Source of the DNA: Bacteroidota bacterium
Lineage (GTDB): Bacteria; Bacteroidota; Bacteroidia; Bacteroidales; F082
NCBI GenBank assembly: GCA_014382445.1
Contig: JACNJS010000021.1
Coordinates: 1-64,000 of the forward strand
Reading direction: 5' to 3'
DNA length: 64,000 nucleotides
Positions 1 through 7,954 of the stretch are shown here, one piece after another. Both the position numbers and the translations under genes were made by a program. The stretch's first letter is position 1. Each line of letters begins with the position of its first letter. Below the pieces are notes generated by a model. The model was not told the origin of the DNA. It worked only from the letters and a program-made list of their open reading frames with translations, and searched no databases.

Positions 1-132
1 GCAAAAATCAAAACTTTTGACTCAGGCTACAAGATGGGGTTGGTAGTGGGGATACCTTTGTTTACTATATTCACACATATAATAAATGATTCGGTAATTC
101 CACTAGTGGTAATGGCATCCGCTTCCAATTGA
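1..132 (+). CDS. C-terminal tail of an unidentified membrane protein (partial)
   Basis: An open frame runs from base 1 to a TGA at 130-132, giving 43 codons. It contains a strongly hydrophobic stretch (GLVVGIPLFTIFT, about residues 13-25) and a second, weaker hydrophobic run. It therefore looks like the last membrane segment and tail of an inner-membrane protein whose start lies left of the window. I do not recognise the family. The frame is too short for coding statistics to be convincing, so chance cannot be excluded. It ends 50 bases before the tRNA-Arg gene on the same strand. Confidence 0.4.
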   Translation, partial: AKIKTFDSGYKMGLVVGIPLFTIFTHIINDSVIPLVVMASASN

Positions 133-160
133 GCATCAGAAAATTTTTACGAAAAAATAC

Positions 161-168
161 TATTTTTG
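161..168 (+). promoter_or_regulatory. Probable -7 box of the tRNA-Arg promoter
   Basis: TATTTTTG fits the Bacteroidetes housekeeping -7 consensus TAnnTTTG and lies 14 bases before the tRNA 5' end. No clear TTTG is visible about 20 bases further upstream, so the call rests on the -7 box and its position only. Confidence 0.4.
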
Positions 169-182
169 CACTTCAAATTATT

Positions 183-254
183 GGCCCCATAGTTCAAGGG
201 ATAGAATGGAAGTTTCCTAAACTTTAGATCCAGGTTCGAGTCCTGGTGGGGCTA
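183..254 (+). tRNA. tRNA-Arg (anticodon CCT)
   Basis: The sequence folds as a complete cloverleaf. The acceptor stem GGCCCCA pairs with TGGGGCT with a G-U first pair. The anticodon stem GAAGT/ACTTT encloses the loop TTCCTAA with anticodon CCT. The T arm CAGG-TTCGAGT-CCTG is canonical and the discriminator base is A254. No CCA is encoded. The anticodon decodes AGG, a common Arg codon in AT-rich genomes. Confidence 0.95.
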
Positions 255-268
255 CTGATTATGTTTGA

Positions 269-886
269 TTACTGTATCAAACTCAACCCTTCAACGGCCG
301 ATTTATTATTTGGTTGATTTAATAATGCTTTGTTAAACAACACTTTTGCTTTTCGCATTTCCCCCATTTTAAAGTAAGTCCACGCCGACATAATAATTGA
401 ATCGTAATCGAAAGGGTAATGGTTTAATAGCTTTTCAAAATATTTTGCTGCTGTTTTATAATCTCCTTTACCATAATAAATTAACCCAAGCCTGTAGTTG
501 GCTGTATAATTTTCGGAATCCATGGCTAATATATCATTATATGTGTTTTCAACCTGAGTCCAGTTACCCATTGCTGCTGCCGGATTAACAATGCCAAACC
601 TGGCTTCAATAGAAAGAGGGATTAGTTGAATACACCTTTGATAATAAGGTGTTGATTCATTAAACAAACCCGATAAATAATGTAACCATCCAAGGCGTAA
701 ATTTATTTCATACGAATCTTGGTTGTAAACATCTTTAAGTACGTTAATGGCTTCTGCGTATTCACCATCCTGCTCCAGCTTATACGATTCTGAAAACGCC
801 TTCTGCATTTTTTCATCATTTTGCGAAAAACTGTTGATTGCTATAATGAATAGCAACAAGAAAATTATTTTTTTTAGAATTTCCAT
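269..886 (-). CDS. Secreted tetratricopeptide-repeat protein
   Basis: The 205-residue product begins with a lipid-free signal peptide (about residues 1-22, ending in SFSQ). The remainder is about five degenerate TPR units, visible as W/L-G-Y/F-A-P periodicity: EDGEYAEAINVL, LSGLFNESTPYY, GKGDYKTAAKYFEKLL, KMGEMRKAKVLFNKAL. TPR proteins act as protein-protein scaffolds, here probably in the periplasm. The start overlaps the end of the upstream barrel gene by 13 bases, so the two are translationally coupled. It is the last gene of the three-gene operon headed by the urea-transporter/M23 fusion. Specific function is unknown; a role in assembling or localising the other two products is inference. 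Confidence 0.85.
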   Translation of the reverse strand: MEILKKIIFLLLFIIAINSFSQNDEKMQKAFSESYKLEQDGEYAEAINVLKDVYNQDSYEINLRLGWLHYLSGLFNESTPYYQRCIQLIPLSIEARFGIVNPAAAMGNWTQVENTYNDILAMDSENYTANYRLGLIYYGKGDYKTAAKYFEKLLNHYPFDYDSIIMSAWTYFKMGEMRKAKVLFNKALLNQPNNKSAVEGLSLIQ

Positions 887-2439
887 TTTAAACCTCCGAA
901 TATACTTGGTGTTTGGTAATTAAACGTGTTATTAATTAAATTGTTATTTTGGTTTTGATTTGCTCCTTCATCCGAAATTTCATTAAAAATGCCTTCGTAC
1001 GCAATATATTGATAAAGCAAATTTAGTTCCATATGTTTACCGATGAATATTTTAAAGGTTAATCCGCCTTTAAATCTCATTTTATCCGCCTGATTATATA
1101 CTACAAACCCATTTGATATATTGGCGTTGTTAAGATTACCTATGGTTAAATCAACTTCTCCCCAAAGACGACGATATAATTTACTGCCTAATTTCTGATT
1201 AATTATGAGCCTGTTTTCATTCCATCCGTCATCCCATCTTTGCGCAAACCAGGTTAAACCTGAAGCTCCATAAAAAGAAGCGTGCTTGTTTAAATAATAG
1301 AACGCAGATATTCCAAGTTGATTTTGATTTAACCCATTAAGTGATGAAATACTTCCGTTTAAGTTAAAGGTAATATTGTTATAATCCTTTTCAATGTTTA
1401 CTCCAAATACATAATTAAAAAAAGATGAATCGGTTCGCGTAAACTGAAGTTCATCATAAGTATAAGTGATAAATTCCGGGGAATTTCCAATTACGTAGTA
1501 GCTCGTATCAGTAACACTTGTTTGCACCGTATCAGCCTTAATATTTACCGATTTAACCATAACCAAATTTGAAAAAAGCGTAATCGCCCACCCTGTTTCA
1601 AATTGAAATCTTGAGTTAAGATATATCTCATCCTGTTTTATAGTTTCATCAAACGACTTACGAAAAAATTCAGGATCATTTGAAAAGAAATTTTGGAATC
1701 CCCAATCCTCTCGCTGAACTGAATCTAATACAATAGGGGCTTCAATATATTGAAAACTTATTTTCTTTTGAATTTGAAGTCGGTTATATCCTGCGTATAG
1801 GCTAACTACAGGTGACAAGTTAAAATTGACTCCTGCATAAAAGTCAGATTTATCACCTATTAGTATTTGAGATCCGGCAAGAGTATCATCGGTATTATTA
1901 ATTATAAACTTGTCGTTTAATGCAAAGTTATTTGAAAATGAGTAACCACCACCAGCGTATAATGCTTCAACGGGTTTTCGTTTTTCAGGAATAAGGGACA
2001 ATGTATTGTTAGAAAAACTCATGCCTAACCTGTATGCCCTTGTGTTTTTACCAAGTAACTTATAAGTGTCGTATAGATAAAGCTGAGCAGTTTGGTCCTT
2101 TGAGTTAAATATCAACGCCTTTTCAAAATGATCGGCTGCTTCCGGCAATCTGCCAAGATAATAGGCAGCTATTCCCATCCTCATCCTTAAATAGTAATAA
2201 TCTATATTTTTATTTAGAGCTCTATCTCCGGTATAAATAACCTTCTCCCAGTCATGATTAATATAGTGAGTATAAGTAACTGAATCAAGTATTCGATAAT
2301 CGTTGCCTACAAATATCTGACCCGATAAATGCTGTGTTCCTGTAAGTACTATTAAACTTATTAAGAGTGCTTTGCAAAACATGGAGGTAACTGTTATTCT
2401 GAACAACGTGAAAAATCTCATCAACTTGAAATTAAGCAT
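874..2439 (-). CDS. Outer-membrane beta-barrel protein with N-terminal TPR
   Basis: The 521-residue product has a signal sequence (cleavage probably near residue 40; a second ATG seven codons in gives a tidier signal peptide). TPR-like helices follow at about residues 85-135 (LGRLPEAADHFEKALIF). About 350 residues of alternating amphipathic strands complete it, rich in aromatic residues and ending in GGLKWKF, the terminal-aromatic signature of outer-membrane barrels. It is the middle gene of the operon, 13 bases after the urea-transporter/M23 fusion and overlapping the TPR gene downstream. The family is not one I can name. The context suggests an outer-membrane partner of the fusion protein, perhaps a pore or a surface anchor. 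Confidence 0.8.
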   Translation of the reverse strand: MLNFKLMRFFTLFRITVTSMFCKALLISLIVLTGTQHLSGQIFVGNDYRILDSVTYTHYINHDWEKVIYTGDRALNKNIDYYYLRMRMGIAAYYLGRLPEAADHFEKALIFNSKDQTAQLYLYDTYKLLGKNTRAYRLGMSFSNNTLSLIPEKRKPVEALYAGGGYSFSNNFALNDKFIINNTDDTLAGSQILIGDKSDFYAGVNFNLSPVVSLYAGYNRLQIQKKISFQYIEAPIVLDSVQREDWGFQNFFSNDPEFFRKSFDETIKQDEIYLNSRFQFETGWAITLFSNLVMVKSVNIKADTVQTSVTDTSYYVIGNSPEFITYTYDELQFTRTDSSFFNYVFGVNIEKDYNNITFNLNGSISSLNGLNQNQLGISAFYYLNKHASFYGASGLTWFAQRWDDGWNENRLIINQKLGSKLYRRLWGEVDLTIGNLNNANISNGFVVYNQADKMRFKGGLTFKIFIGKHMELNLLYQYIAYEGIFNEISDEGANQNQNNNLINNTFNYQTPSIFGGLKWKF

Positions 2440-2452
2440 CTACTTTTTTGTT

Positions 2453-4651
2453 TTAAAATTTTCGTGAAGCGATAATTGATTTTTCATTTTCATTGATGGT
2501 GAATTTCGCTATTCCCTTATTTCCGGCAATAAGTGTAAAATCCAATTTCCTCACTGTTAATTTTCCCATTCCGAAATTTGCCTGCGATCTTAGCGTAACC
2601 CGGTTTTCGTTTACTAACTCCTCCATTTTGGAATACTTTACCGAATAATCTGCCCTTAGGAATTTATAGAAGGGTATCGCGAAATCCTGCAATACCAATA
2701 ATTTTTTATCAGGGAACACATTAAGTGGATACGAATCGTGGATTTCCATATTATTATAGTAGGCCATTGTAAGCTTGAAAGATGACAGGTAAAAATAATA
2801 AAGAAGAGAATTTGCACCGCCCTTATAATATGTAAAATAAAATACATCACCAATACTTTTAAACCAGGCTGTATCGCCGGTTATATTACATGCAATACTG
2901 GTATTGTTATAAATATCTGATTCTACACTCCAAATGTGTTCTTTTTTAAGACCATTTTCTTCGGTTTCAAATTTTATTTCAGCGCCAGGTGTAAAATTAA
3001 ATGCATACTTAAGCGTATCATTTGGTACTGCATTTGAAACAATTATGTTATTCTCTGGTTTGCATGCAGTCCTAAAAGAGTAACTTTTATCATCACGTAT
3101 AATGAGTGACGAAAAAGGATAATCAATTGTATTAGATCCAATTGTTGGTGTGGCCTGAAATTGCATATGCAAGTGTGGATATGGTGATCTGCCTGAATTT
3201 CCTGAATGACCAATTATTTCGCCTTGCTTAACTGTTTGTCCGGGCACTACTTTTATGCTATCTTTTTTAAGATGACTTACTTGCGTGTAAAAATGTTCGG
3301 CATGCTTAATTACAACGCTATTACCCCAGTTATTATCTATATCTATATTCCCGATAAAATTATCTTCAATTCCCGATCTAACTTCTTCAACTATGCCATC
3401 ACCCGGTGCAACTACAGGCTTATTAAAACAATAATATTGTTCAGAATAAACACCATTTCCTTCGTATGAGTTTCCTTCATCATCAAAAATTTCAAAATCC
3501 CATGCATGGCGCCATTTGTCCTTATGTGTTATTTCACCATTATGCGCTTGTGTTATTTTCCACTCACCCCAAAAGGGCAATTTCATTGAAAATAGAGGTA
3601 ATATTCCAAACCGTTTCATATAACTGTAGTTGGAGTAAGCATGCAGTTCTGGTGAATTTTGTTGCACTGCAACAATGGCTATTTTATCAAAATTCCTCTC
3701 TCTGAATTTTAATACATAAAGGAAGAGGATAACAATTATATTAAATGGCAATGAGAATGCCGAAAGCTGAAAATTAGCAAGTAACACCGATGTGCTCGAT
3801 AAAGTAATGGCTACCAATGGGGTCAACAATATTACCCAAATTACAGCTCTTCTCGATGGTACTACAAAAAACCCTCCAACAGCAATGGAGGTTAATATGT
3901 AGTTAAAGCCAATGTAACTGTAACTGAGTTCGCTAATATTTGCGCCAATAACAAGGTAGAAATAATAAGCTGAGAAAAAGCCAATGAGCGACATCAAAAA
4001 AGCTATCCTTGAATAATATACCAGGCCTATTGCAAGCAAAATTCCGGCAAACATATGGTACTGAAATAATATTGCACTAAGTGATTTAAAATATATGCGA
4101 AGTGCTTCAGGGAAGTTCAAATTATTAAACCATTCGTACAGGTTCACCATTGTTGCTCCACCAATGGCATACATATCGTTAAGGTAATAAATTCCTCTTT
4201 CACTAACTTCAAGTGCTGAATAACCTTTTGTGGCAATAATAACCATCCATATTCCAAATAAAAACGGAATACTTAAATACGGTAAACCATACTTTCCTAT
4301 AATACCTTCAAGGCTGATGGTAATCATAAAGGTTAGTATGGAGATAAAAATTAATATGATATAAAACTCAACGCTGGGCTGATAGTATATTCCTATTCCC
4401 AAACCAACCATTAATGCATTAAAGCCATATGCACCGCTAATAACTTTTTGGCGGTTCATACCCATAATAATTGCTGTAAGGTTAGCTATAATTACAGCTG
4501 CTAAACCTGCAATTCCTGCGTAAAGATCAAAAAAAGTTACCAGTATTAATATGATCGCGAAAAACCGATTCTTTGAAAAGAAAACCTGTGCATAACTATT
4601 AAGCACACAGTTTGCTACATTTAAGTATGATTGTTTTGAGCCTTTAAACAT
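2453..4651 (-). CDS. Urea transporter domain fused to an M23-type peptidase domain
   Basis: The product has 732 residues. Residues about 1-310 form a polytopic membrane domain with the features of the urea transporter (UT/SLC14) family: an early QVFFSKN-type helix, GLAAVIIAN, GAYGFNALMVGLG and a second related half, FNYILTSIAVGGFF. From about residue 345 an M23 (LytM-like) fold follows, with PVVAPGDGIV, HAEHFYTQVSHL and the HxH motif in HLHMQF (about 492-496). The upstream zinc motif is HAWD near residue 380, one residue shorter than the usual HxxxD, so catalytic activity is uncertain. The last 200 residues are an unassigned beta-rich domain. UT channels pass urea down its gradient; M23 enzymes cut peptidoglycan cross-links. 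It heads an operon with a barrel protein and a TPR protein. No urease genes are nearby. Confidence 0.85.
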   Translation of the reverse strand: MFKGSKQSYLNVANCVLNSYAQVFFSKNRFFAIILILVTFFDLYAGIAGLAAVIIANLTAIIMGMNRQKVISGAYGFNALMVGLGIGIYYQPSVEFYIILIFISILTFMITISLEGIIGKYGLPYLSIPFLFGIWMVIIATKGYSALEVSERGIYYLNDMYAIGGATMVNLYEWFNNLNFPEALRIYFKSLSAILFQYHMFAGILLAIGLVYYSRIAFLMSLIGFFSAYYFYLVIGANISELSYSYIGFNYILTSIAVGGFFVVPSRRAVIWVILLTPLVAITLSSTSVLLANFQLSAFSLPFNIIVILFLYVLKFRERNFDKIAIVAVQQNSPELHAYSNYSYMKRFGILPLFSMKLPFWGEWKITQAHNGEITHKDKWRHAWDFEIFDDEGNSYEGNGVYSEQYYCFNKPVVAPGDGIVEEVRSGIEDNFIGNIDIDNNWGNSVVIKHAEHFYTQVSHLKKDSIKVVPGQTVKQGEIIGHSGNSGRSPYPHLHMQFQATPTIGSNTIDYPFSSLIIRDDKSYSFRTACKPENNIIVSNAVPNDTLKYAFNFTPGAEIKFETEENGLKKEHIWSVESDIYNNTSIACNITGDTAWFKSIGDVFYFTYYKGGANSLLYYFYLSSFKLTMAYYNNMEIHDSYPLNVFPDKKLLVLQDFAIPFYKFLRADYSVKYSKMEELVNENRVTLRSQANFGMGKLTVRKLDFTLIAGNKGIAKFTINENEKSIIASRKF

Positions 4652-4738
4652 ATATTTTGTTAACTGTCAAAATTACCAATTATTAGGTAGTATACTAAAC
4701 CTGAATTCCGAAGTTGGACTTTACTTAATTTTTCATGC

Positions 4739-4815
4739 TTCTGTCTTCTAACTTCTGTCTTCTAACTTCTAACTTCTGTCTTCTGACTTCCAACTTCTGT
4801 TTTCTGACTTCCAAC
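4739..4815. repeat. Tandem 7-bp repeat (11 units)
   Basis: Eleven consecutive heptamers of the form TTCTAAC / TTCTGTC / TTCTGAC / TTCCAAC fill this stretch with single-base variants, and a twelfth degenerate unit follows. It lies between the decarboxylase stop codon (4824) and the urea-transporter/M23 start (4651). The units are purely polypyrimidine-biased on this strand. Spacers are absent, so it is not a CRISPR. It is a simple minisatellite likely to vary in copy number. Confidence 0.85.
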
Positions 4816-4823
4816 TTCCTCAC

Positions 4824-6182
4824 CTACAATTCAAACTTCTCAAGATGTTCCGGAACCTTTTCAACATCGAGTAAATTTTGCAGACTTTCGCCTTCCCGAA
4901 TAACATGAGGTTTACCATCTATATCAATCATTACAATTTTAGGGCGTAAGGTAATAAATTGCATCCATTGTGTCATGTTGTAAGCTCCTACATTATGAAT
5001 AACAACATGATCTCCCTTATTTAGCAACGGAAGGCTGATTTGCTCGCGAATTACATCAATATTCATGCAAAGCGGACCATACAATACTGTTTCTTCAGTA
5101 TATTGTGTAAAAGGCTGAGCCGGTGTAATTTTATGATCATACCAAAATGATGTAAAAAGTATGTTAACACCTATATCAAGGATTGTACTCCTGCGCCCAT
5201 CCGACAAGCGTTTATTCGACAATACAGAGCCAAGTAAAAATCCTGCATCATCTACAAGGGCTCTTCCGGTTTCGAGTATTAACAGGGGTAACTTATCGGG
5301 TCTGAAATTACTATTTATTAATGCACTGGTTATTGCTTCGGCAAATTCATTTATTGAAGGGCTAATATCAACACCAGGCAAATAGCCACCCTTAAGAGTA
5401 TTGTTTGAAGCAAAACCGCCTCCCATGTCGATGTAGTTAACCTCATGGTTGTATTTTTCTCTTACGCCTATTGCCAGCTCCGCAAGTTTGTAAGCAGCAA
5501 CAGAATAAGCATTTGGTGAAAGCATGAAAGTACCTATATGGGTATGAAGTCCCACCAGTTCCATCACGTCCGAACGCATTATTTTATTAAGAGCATCCCA
5601 GGCTTGCCCATTCTCAAAATTAAAACCAAACCTATCCCACATTGGGTAAATTCCGGTATCCATGTTTACCCTTATGGCAACTTTGGCAGTGATATTTAAG
5701 TTAGTGGCAATTTCTTTGATGGCATAAAATTCATCAAAATGGTCGATGTGGATGATTGAGTTATTGCTAATTGCTTTGTGCAAATCATCATCAGATTTAT
5801 CGGGACCATTAAAAATTATTTTTGAACCTTCAACCCCGTTATGAATGGCTTTATCGTATTCAAACCCCGACACTACTTCTGCCCATGAGCCTTCCTGATG
5901 AAAGGTACGGCAAACGGCATCCATATAATTGGTTTTATACGACCACGCAAACTGAACTTTAGGATAACGCGTTTCAAACGCTTTGCGAGCCTTACGTACA
6001 TTGCTACGTATCGTTTTTTCCGACAGTACAAATACAGGTGATCCATATTTGCTAATCAAATCTGCTACAGCAACCCCGTCGATATGAGTTTTTGGTGCAT
6101 ACTCAGTGCGCATTCCAAATTTGTTTGGCATGCTACTTTCAAGCTTTTTTATAAGTGGTCGTTCGTATCTAAATTTATCCAT
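4824..6182 (-). CDS. Fold-type III PLP-dependent decarboxylase (DAP/ornithine decarboxylase family)
   Basis: The 452-residue product has the alanine-racemase-like barrel plus C-terminal beta domain of the Orn/DAP/Arg decarboxylase 2 family. Visible are the PLP lysine K83 (WSYKTNY), the barrel motif HTHIGTF (213-219), the phosphate loop GGGF (254-257), ETGR (304-307), the active-site cysteine C372 in GPLCMNID, and GAY (399-401). Canonical DAP decarboxylase has CES-D after GP and a different GAY context, so the substrate is unlikely to be plain diaminopimelate. The ATG at 6182 is preferred: a longer frame exists only from a TTG at 6236, and the first residues from 6182 (MDKFRYERP) look like a real N-terminus. 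It is the third gene of the PqqD/ATP-grasp operon, which suggests it acts on an amino acid or peptide made there. Confidence 0.85.
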   Translation of the reverse strand: MDKFRYERPLIKKLESSMPNKFGMRTEYAPKTHIDGVAVADLISKYGSPVFVLSEKTIRSNVRKARKAFETRYPKVQFAWSYKTNYMDAVCRTFHQEGSWAEVVSGFEYDKAIHNGVEGSKIIFNGPDKSDDDLHKAISNNSIIHIDHFDEFYAIKEIATNLNITAKVAIRVNMDTGIYPMWDRFGFNFENGQAWDALNKIMRSDVMELVGLHTHIGTFMLSPNAYSVAAYKLAELAIGVREKYNHEVNYIDMGGGFASNNTLKGGYLPGVDISPSINEFAEAITSALINSNFRPDKLPLLILETGRALVDDAGFLLGSVLSNKRLSDGRRSTILDIGVNILFTSFWYDHKITPAQPFTQYTEETVLYGPLCMNIDVIREQISLPLLNKGDHVVIHNVGAYNMTQWMQFITLRPKIVMIDIDGKPHVIREGESLQNLLDVEKVPEHLEKFEL

Positions 6183-6256
6183 TTTTTTGTTATTTAGTTG
6201 CAACGAGGAATGTCCGTTGTTGCTGTTGATGTACAACAGTATACTGTTAATAATTA

Positions 6257-7300
6257 TTATAATTCTCCGGTGGTTGATATTTTTTCAAATTCCTCAATAT
6301 CAACAATCATTTCCCAGGAATATCTTATGAACATTTTACCGGCTTTAAAGGTAGTAATTGGTTCAACTTCATTGCCTAATGCCAGGTTAACGATTAATTC
6401 AGGTATATTTTGACCAACCCCAACTGCCAGATAAACCCAGGCCGGAATTCGTGGATTTATTTCAAGTAGGTAAAACTTACCATCTTTATTTTTCATTAAT
6501 TCCAGCTCAAAGGCTCCTCTCCACTTTGTTTCTTTTATAAAATGATGGGTTAAATCCAATAACTTACTATCAGTAATTGCAATACCTCCCCATGCTTTAC
6601 CAATTTCGGTAATATATTGCTTACGCATTGGTACAGCCGATAATGTGTTACCATTGCCATCGCCAACACCGGTTACATTAAATTCAGATCCATGTTTAAA
6701 TTCCTGAATAATAATGGGCAACCCCCATTTTGCTGAAATTTTATTAAAATGTGTTTGCAGTTGGTCCTTATTATATGCAATTTTTGCATCATAATGTTTA
6801 CCTTTTACAACAATTGGCCACTCAAAATCATCCTTGTGTTTTCTAAAATCCGCAACTGAATATATCGACTCGCTTTTGGGAACATTTATATTATATTTCT
6901 TACCAAACTTTGGAAGATTAACTTTCAACCTTTCTTCAAACTGATCGAGTGTGGGCATAAACATATTAATCCCCATCTTTTTAAGCTTTGGTTCAAGCTT
7001 GATGAATGAAAATAATTCAGCATCGAAATTTGGAATAATAACATCCAATGATTCTTTTTCGTGAATGTAAGTTAATCGCTCCAAAAGCAAGTCGGTGCCG
7101 GAAGTGGGATATGGTATCTGGTAAGTACGATCAACTATATCGTGCATGTAAATACCTGGCTCCAGCGATTCGTATGCCAACCCTATAATGCTGGCTTCAA
7201 ACGAACTAGCCTCAAGCAAGCCACGTATAACAGCAACACCTGGCCCGGGATTATCGATAGCATTTAACCCTGTAACTCCAATTTTAATTTTAGGCCGCAT
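6257..7300 (-). CDS. ATP-grasp ligase (carbamoyl-phosphate-synthase large-subunit-like)
   Basis: The 347-residue product shows an N-terminal Rossmann-like pre-ATP-grasp domain (KIGVTGLNAIDNPGPGVAVI) and then ATP-grasp motifs. These are the nucleotide-binding lysine region WPIVVKGKHYDAK (161-173), the hinge IIQEFKHGSEFNV (197-209), and the metal-binding residues in GAFELELM (262-269) and LLEINPR (278-284). Such enzymes activate a carboxylate as acyl phosphate and join it to an amine or thiol. Start: an ATG at 7300 is chosen over a TTG at 7312; it still overlaps the PqqD gene end by 11 bases, indicating coupled translation. Substrates cannot be read from sequence. The PqqD-like partner points to peptide or amino-acid modification. 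Confidence 0.85.
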   Translation of the reverse strand: MRPKIKIGVTGLNAIDNPGPGVAVIRGLLEASSFEASIIGLAYESLEPGIYMHDIVDRTYQIPYPTSGTDLLLERLTYIHEKESLDVIIPNFDAELFSFIKLEPKLKKMGINMFMPTLDQFEERLKVNLPKFGKKYNINVPKSESIYSVADFRKHKDDFEWPIVVKGKHYDAKIAYNKDQLQTHFNKISAKWGLPIIIQEFKHGSEFNVTGVGDGNGNTLSAVPMRKQYITEIGKAWGGIAITDSKLLDLTHHFIKETKWRGAFELELMKNKDGKFYLLEINPRIPAWVYLAVGVGQNIPELIVNLALGNEVEPITTFKAGKMFIRYSWEMIVDIEEFEKISTTGEL

Positions 7301-7544
7301 TTTGATTTTCAATTAATGAGTATAGTTTTAACAAATTAATGAAGTCCGACACATCCTTGTCAATAGTTACAATATCAGCATTGTATCTGCCAATAAGTAC
7401 CTGATTAATTTCGTTAATTGATTTTTCCTGTTTTAGCATTTCAATTATTTCAACGCCAATCGGATTTACCGTATATGACTCTCCCGTAGTAGGGTTAAAA
7501 ACAAATCCTGAATCGCTAACTGCTATATTTTTATTTATGTTCAT
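7290..7544 (-). CDS. PqqD-like peptide-binding (RRE-fold) protein
   Basis: The 84-residue product matches the PqqD family. It has an N-terminal strand pair with FVFNPTTGESYTVNPIG, then helices of the type EIIEMLKQEKSINEINQVLIGRYN and DVSDFINLLKLYSLI. PqqD proteins are winged-helix RiPP recognition elements that present a leader peptide to a modifying enzyme. This one is first in a three-gene operon with an ATP-grasp ligase and a PLP decarboxylase. I found no convincing precursor-peptide gene in the flanking DNA, so the ligand may be encoded elsewhere or may not be a ribosomal peptide. The ATG at 7544 is the only sensible start. Confidence 0.8.
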   Translation of the reverse strand: MNINKNIAVSDSGFVFNPTTGESYTVNPIGVEIIEMLKQEKSINEINQVLIGRYNADIVTIDKDVSDFINLLKLYSLIENQNAA

Positions 7545-7954
7545 AGTACGTGTGATTTTAGAATAAAAATTATTAGTAGCATTATAACCTATAAGTAGAT
7601 GATTAATTATACTCTTCTAATTTTTTAACAGAATTTTATGTTGCAATAGTACTACTTCGGTTTTGTACAGGTGTTATGAAATTTCACAATAATTGTATAA
7701 GATTTTAGAGTAGACCTTGTCTGAATTAACTAATCCAATTACCTAATCATGTTACATACATAACCTAAAATTACAAAAAAAAGAGGACCTAAACTTATAT
7801 TTAGATAAAAAACTTTTCTTGGAAAACATACTCATATATCAATCAAAATGTCATCATCCATTTTTTACATAATTTTAACAACACATTTTTACCACATGTG
7901 CAATGTACTGCGTTACTTTGCGTTTAGAATGCTTTATCTATGAATTGAATCTTA
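7545..7954. other. Divergent intergenic region between the pqqD-like operon and the TonB receptor
   Basis: About 410 bases without a supported gene. It must hold two divergent promoters. A near-consensus -7 box (GTTACTTTG around 7912-7920) precedes the TonB receptor gene by about 35 bases. No clean TAnnTTTG is visible for the minus-strand operon. The only minus-strand ATG close to the pqqD-like gene opens a 13-codon frame, so no precursor peptide is supported here. Confidence 0.6.

Noticed and set aside
4739-4815. CRISPR-like array
   Set aside because: Units are 7 bases and contiguous; there are no spacers and no cas genes.
6182-6236. N-terminal extension of the decarboxylase from TTG 6236
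   Set aside because: The extra 18 residues are low-complexity and begin with TTG; the ATG at 6182 fits the family start.
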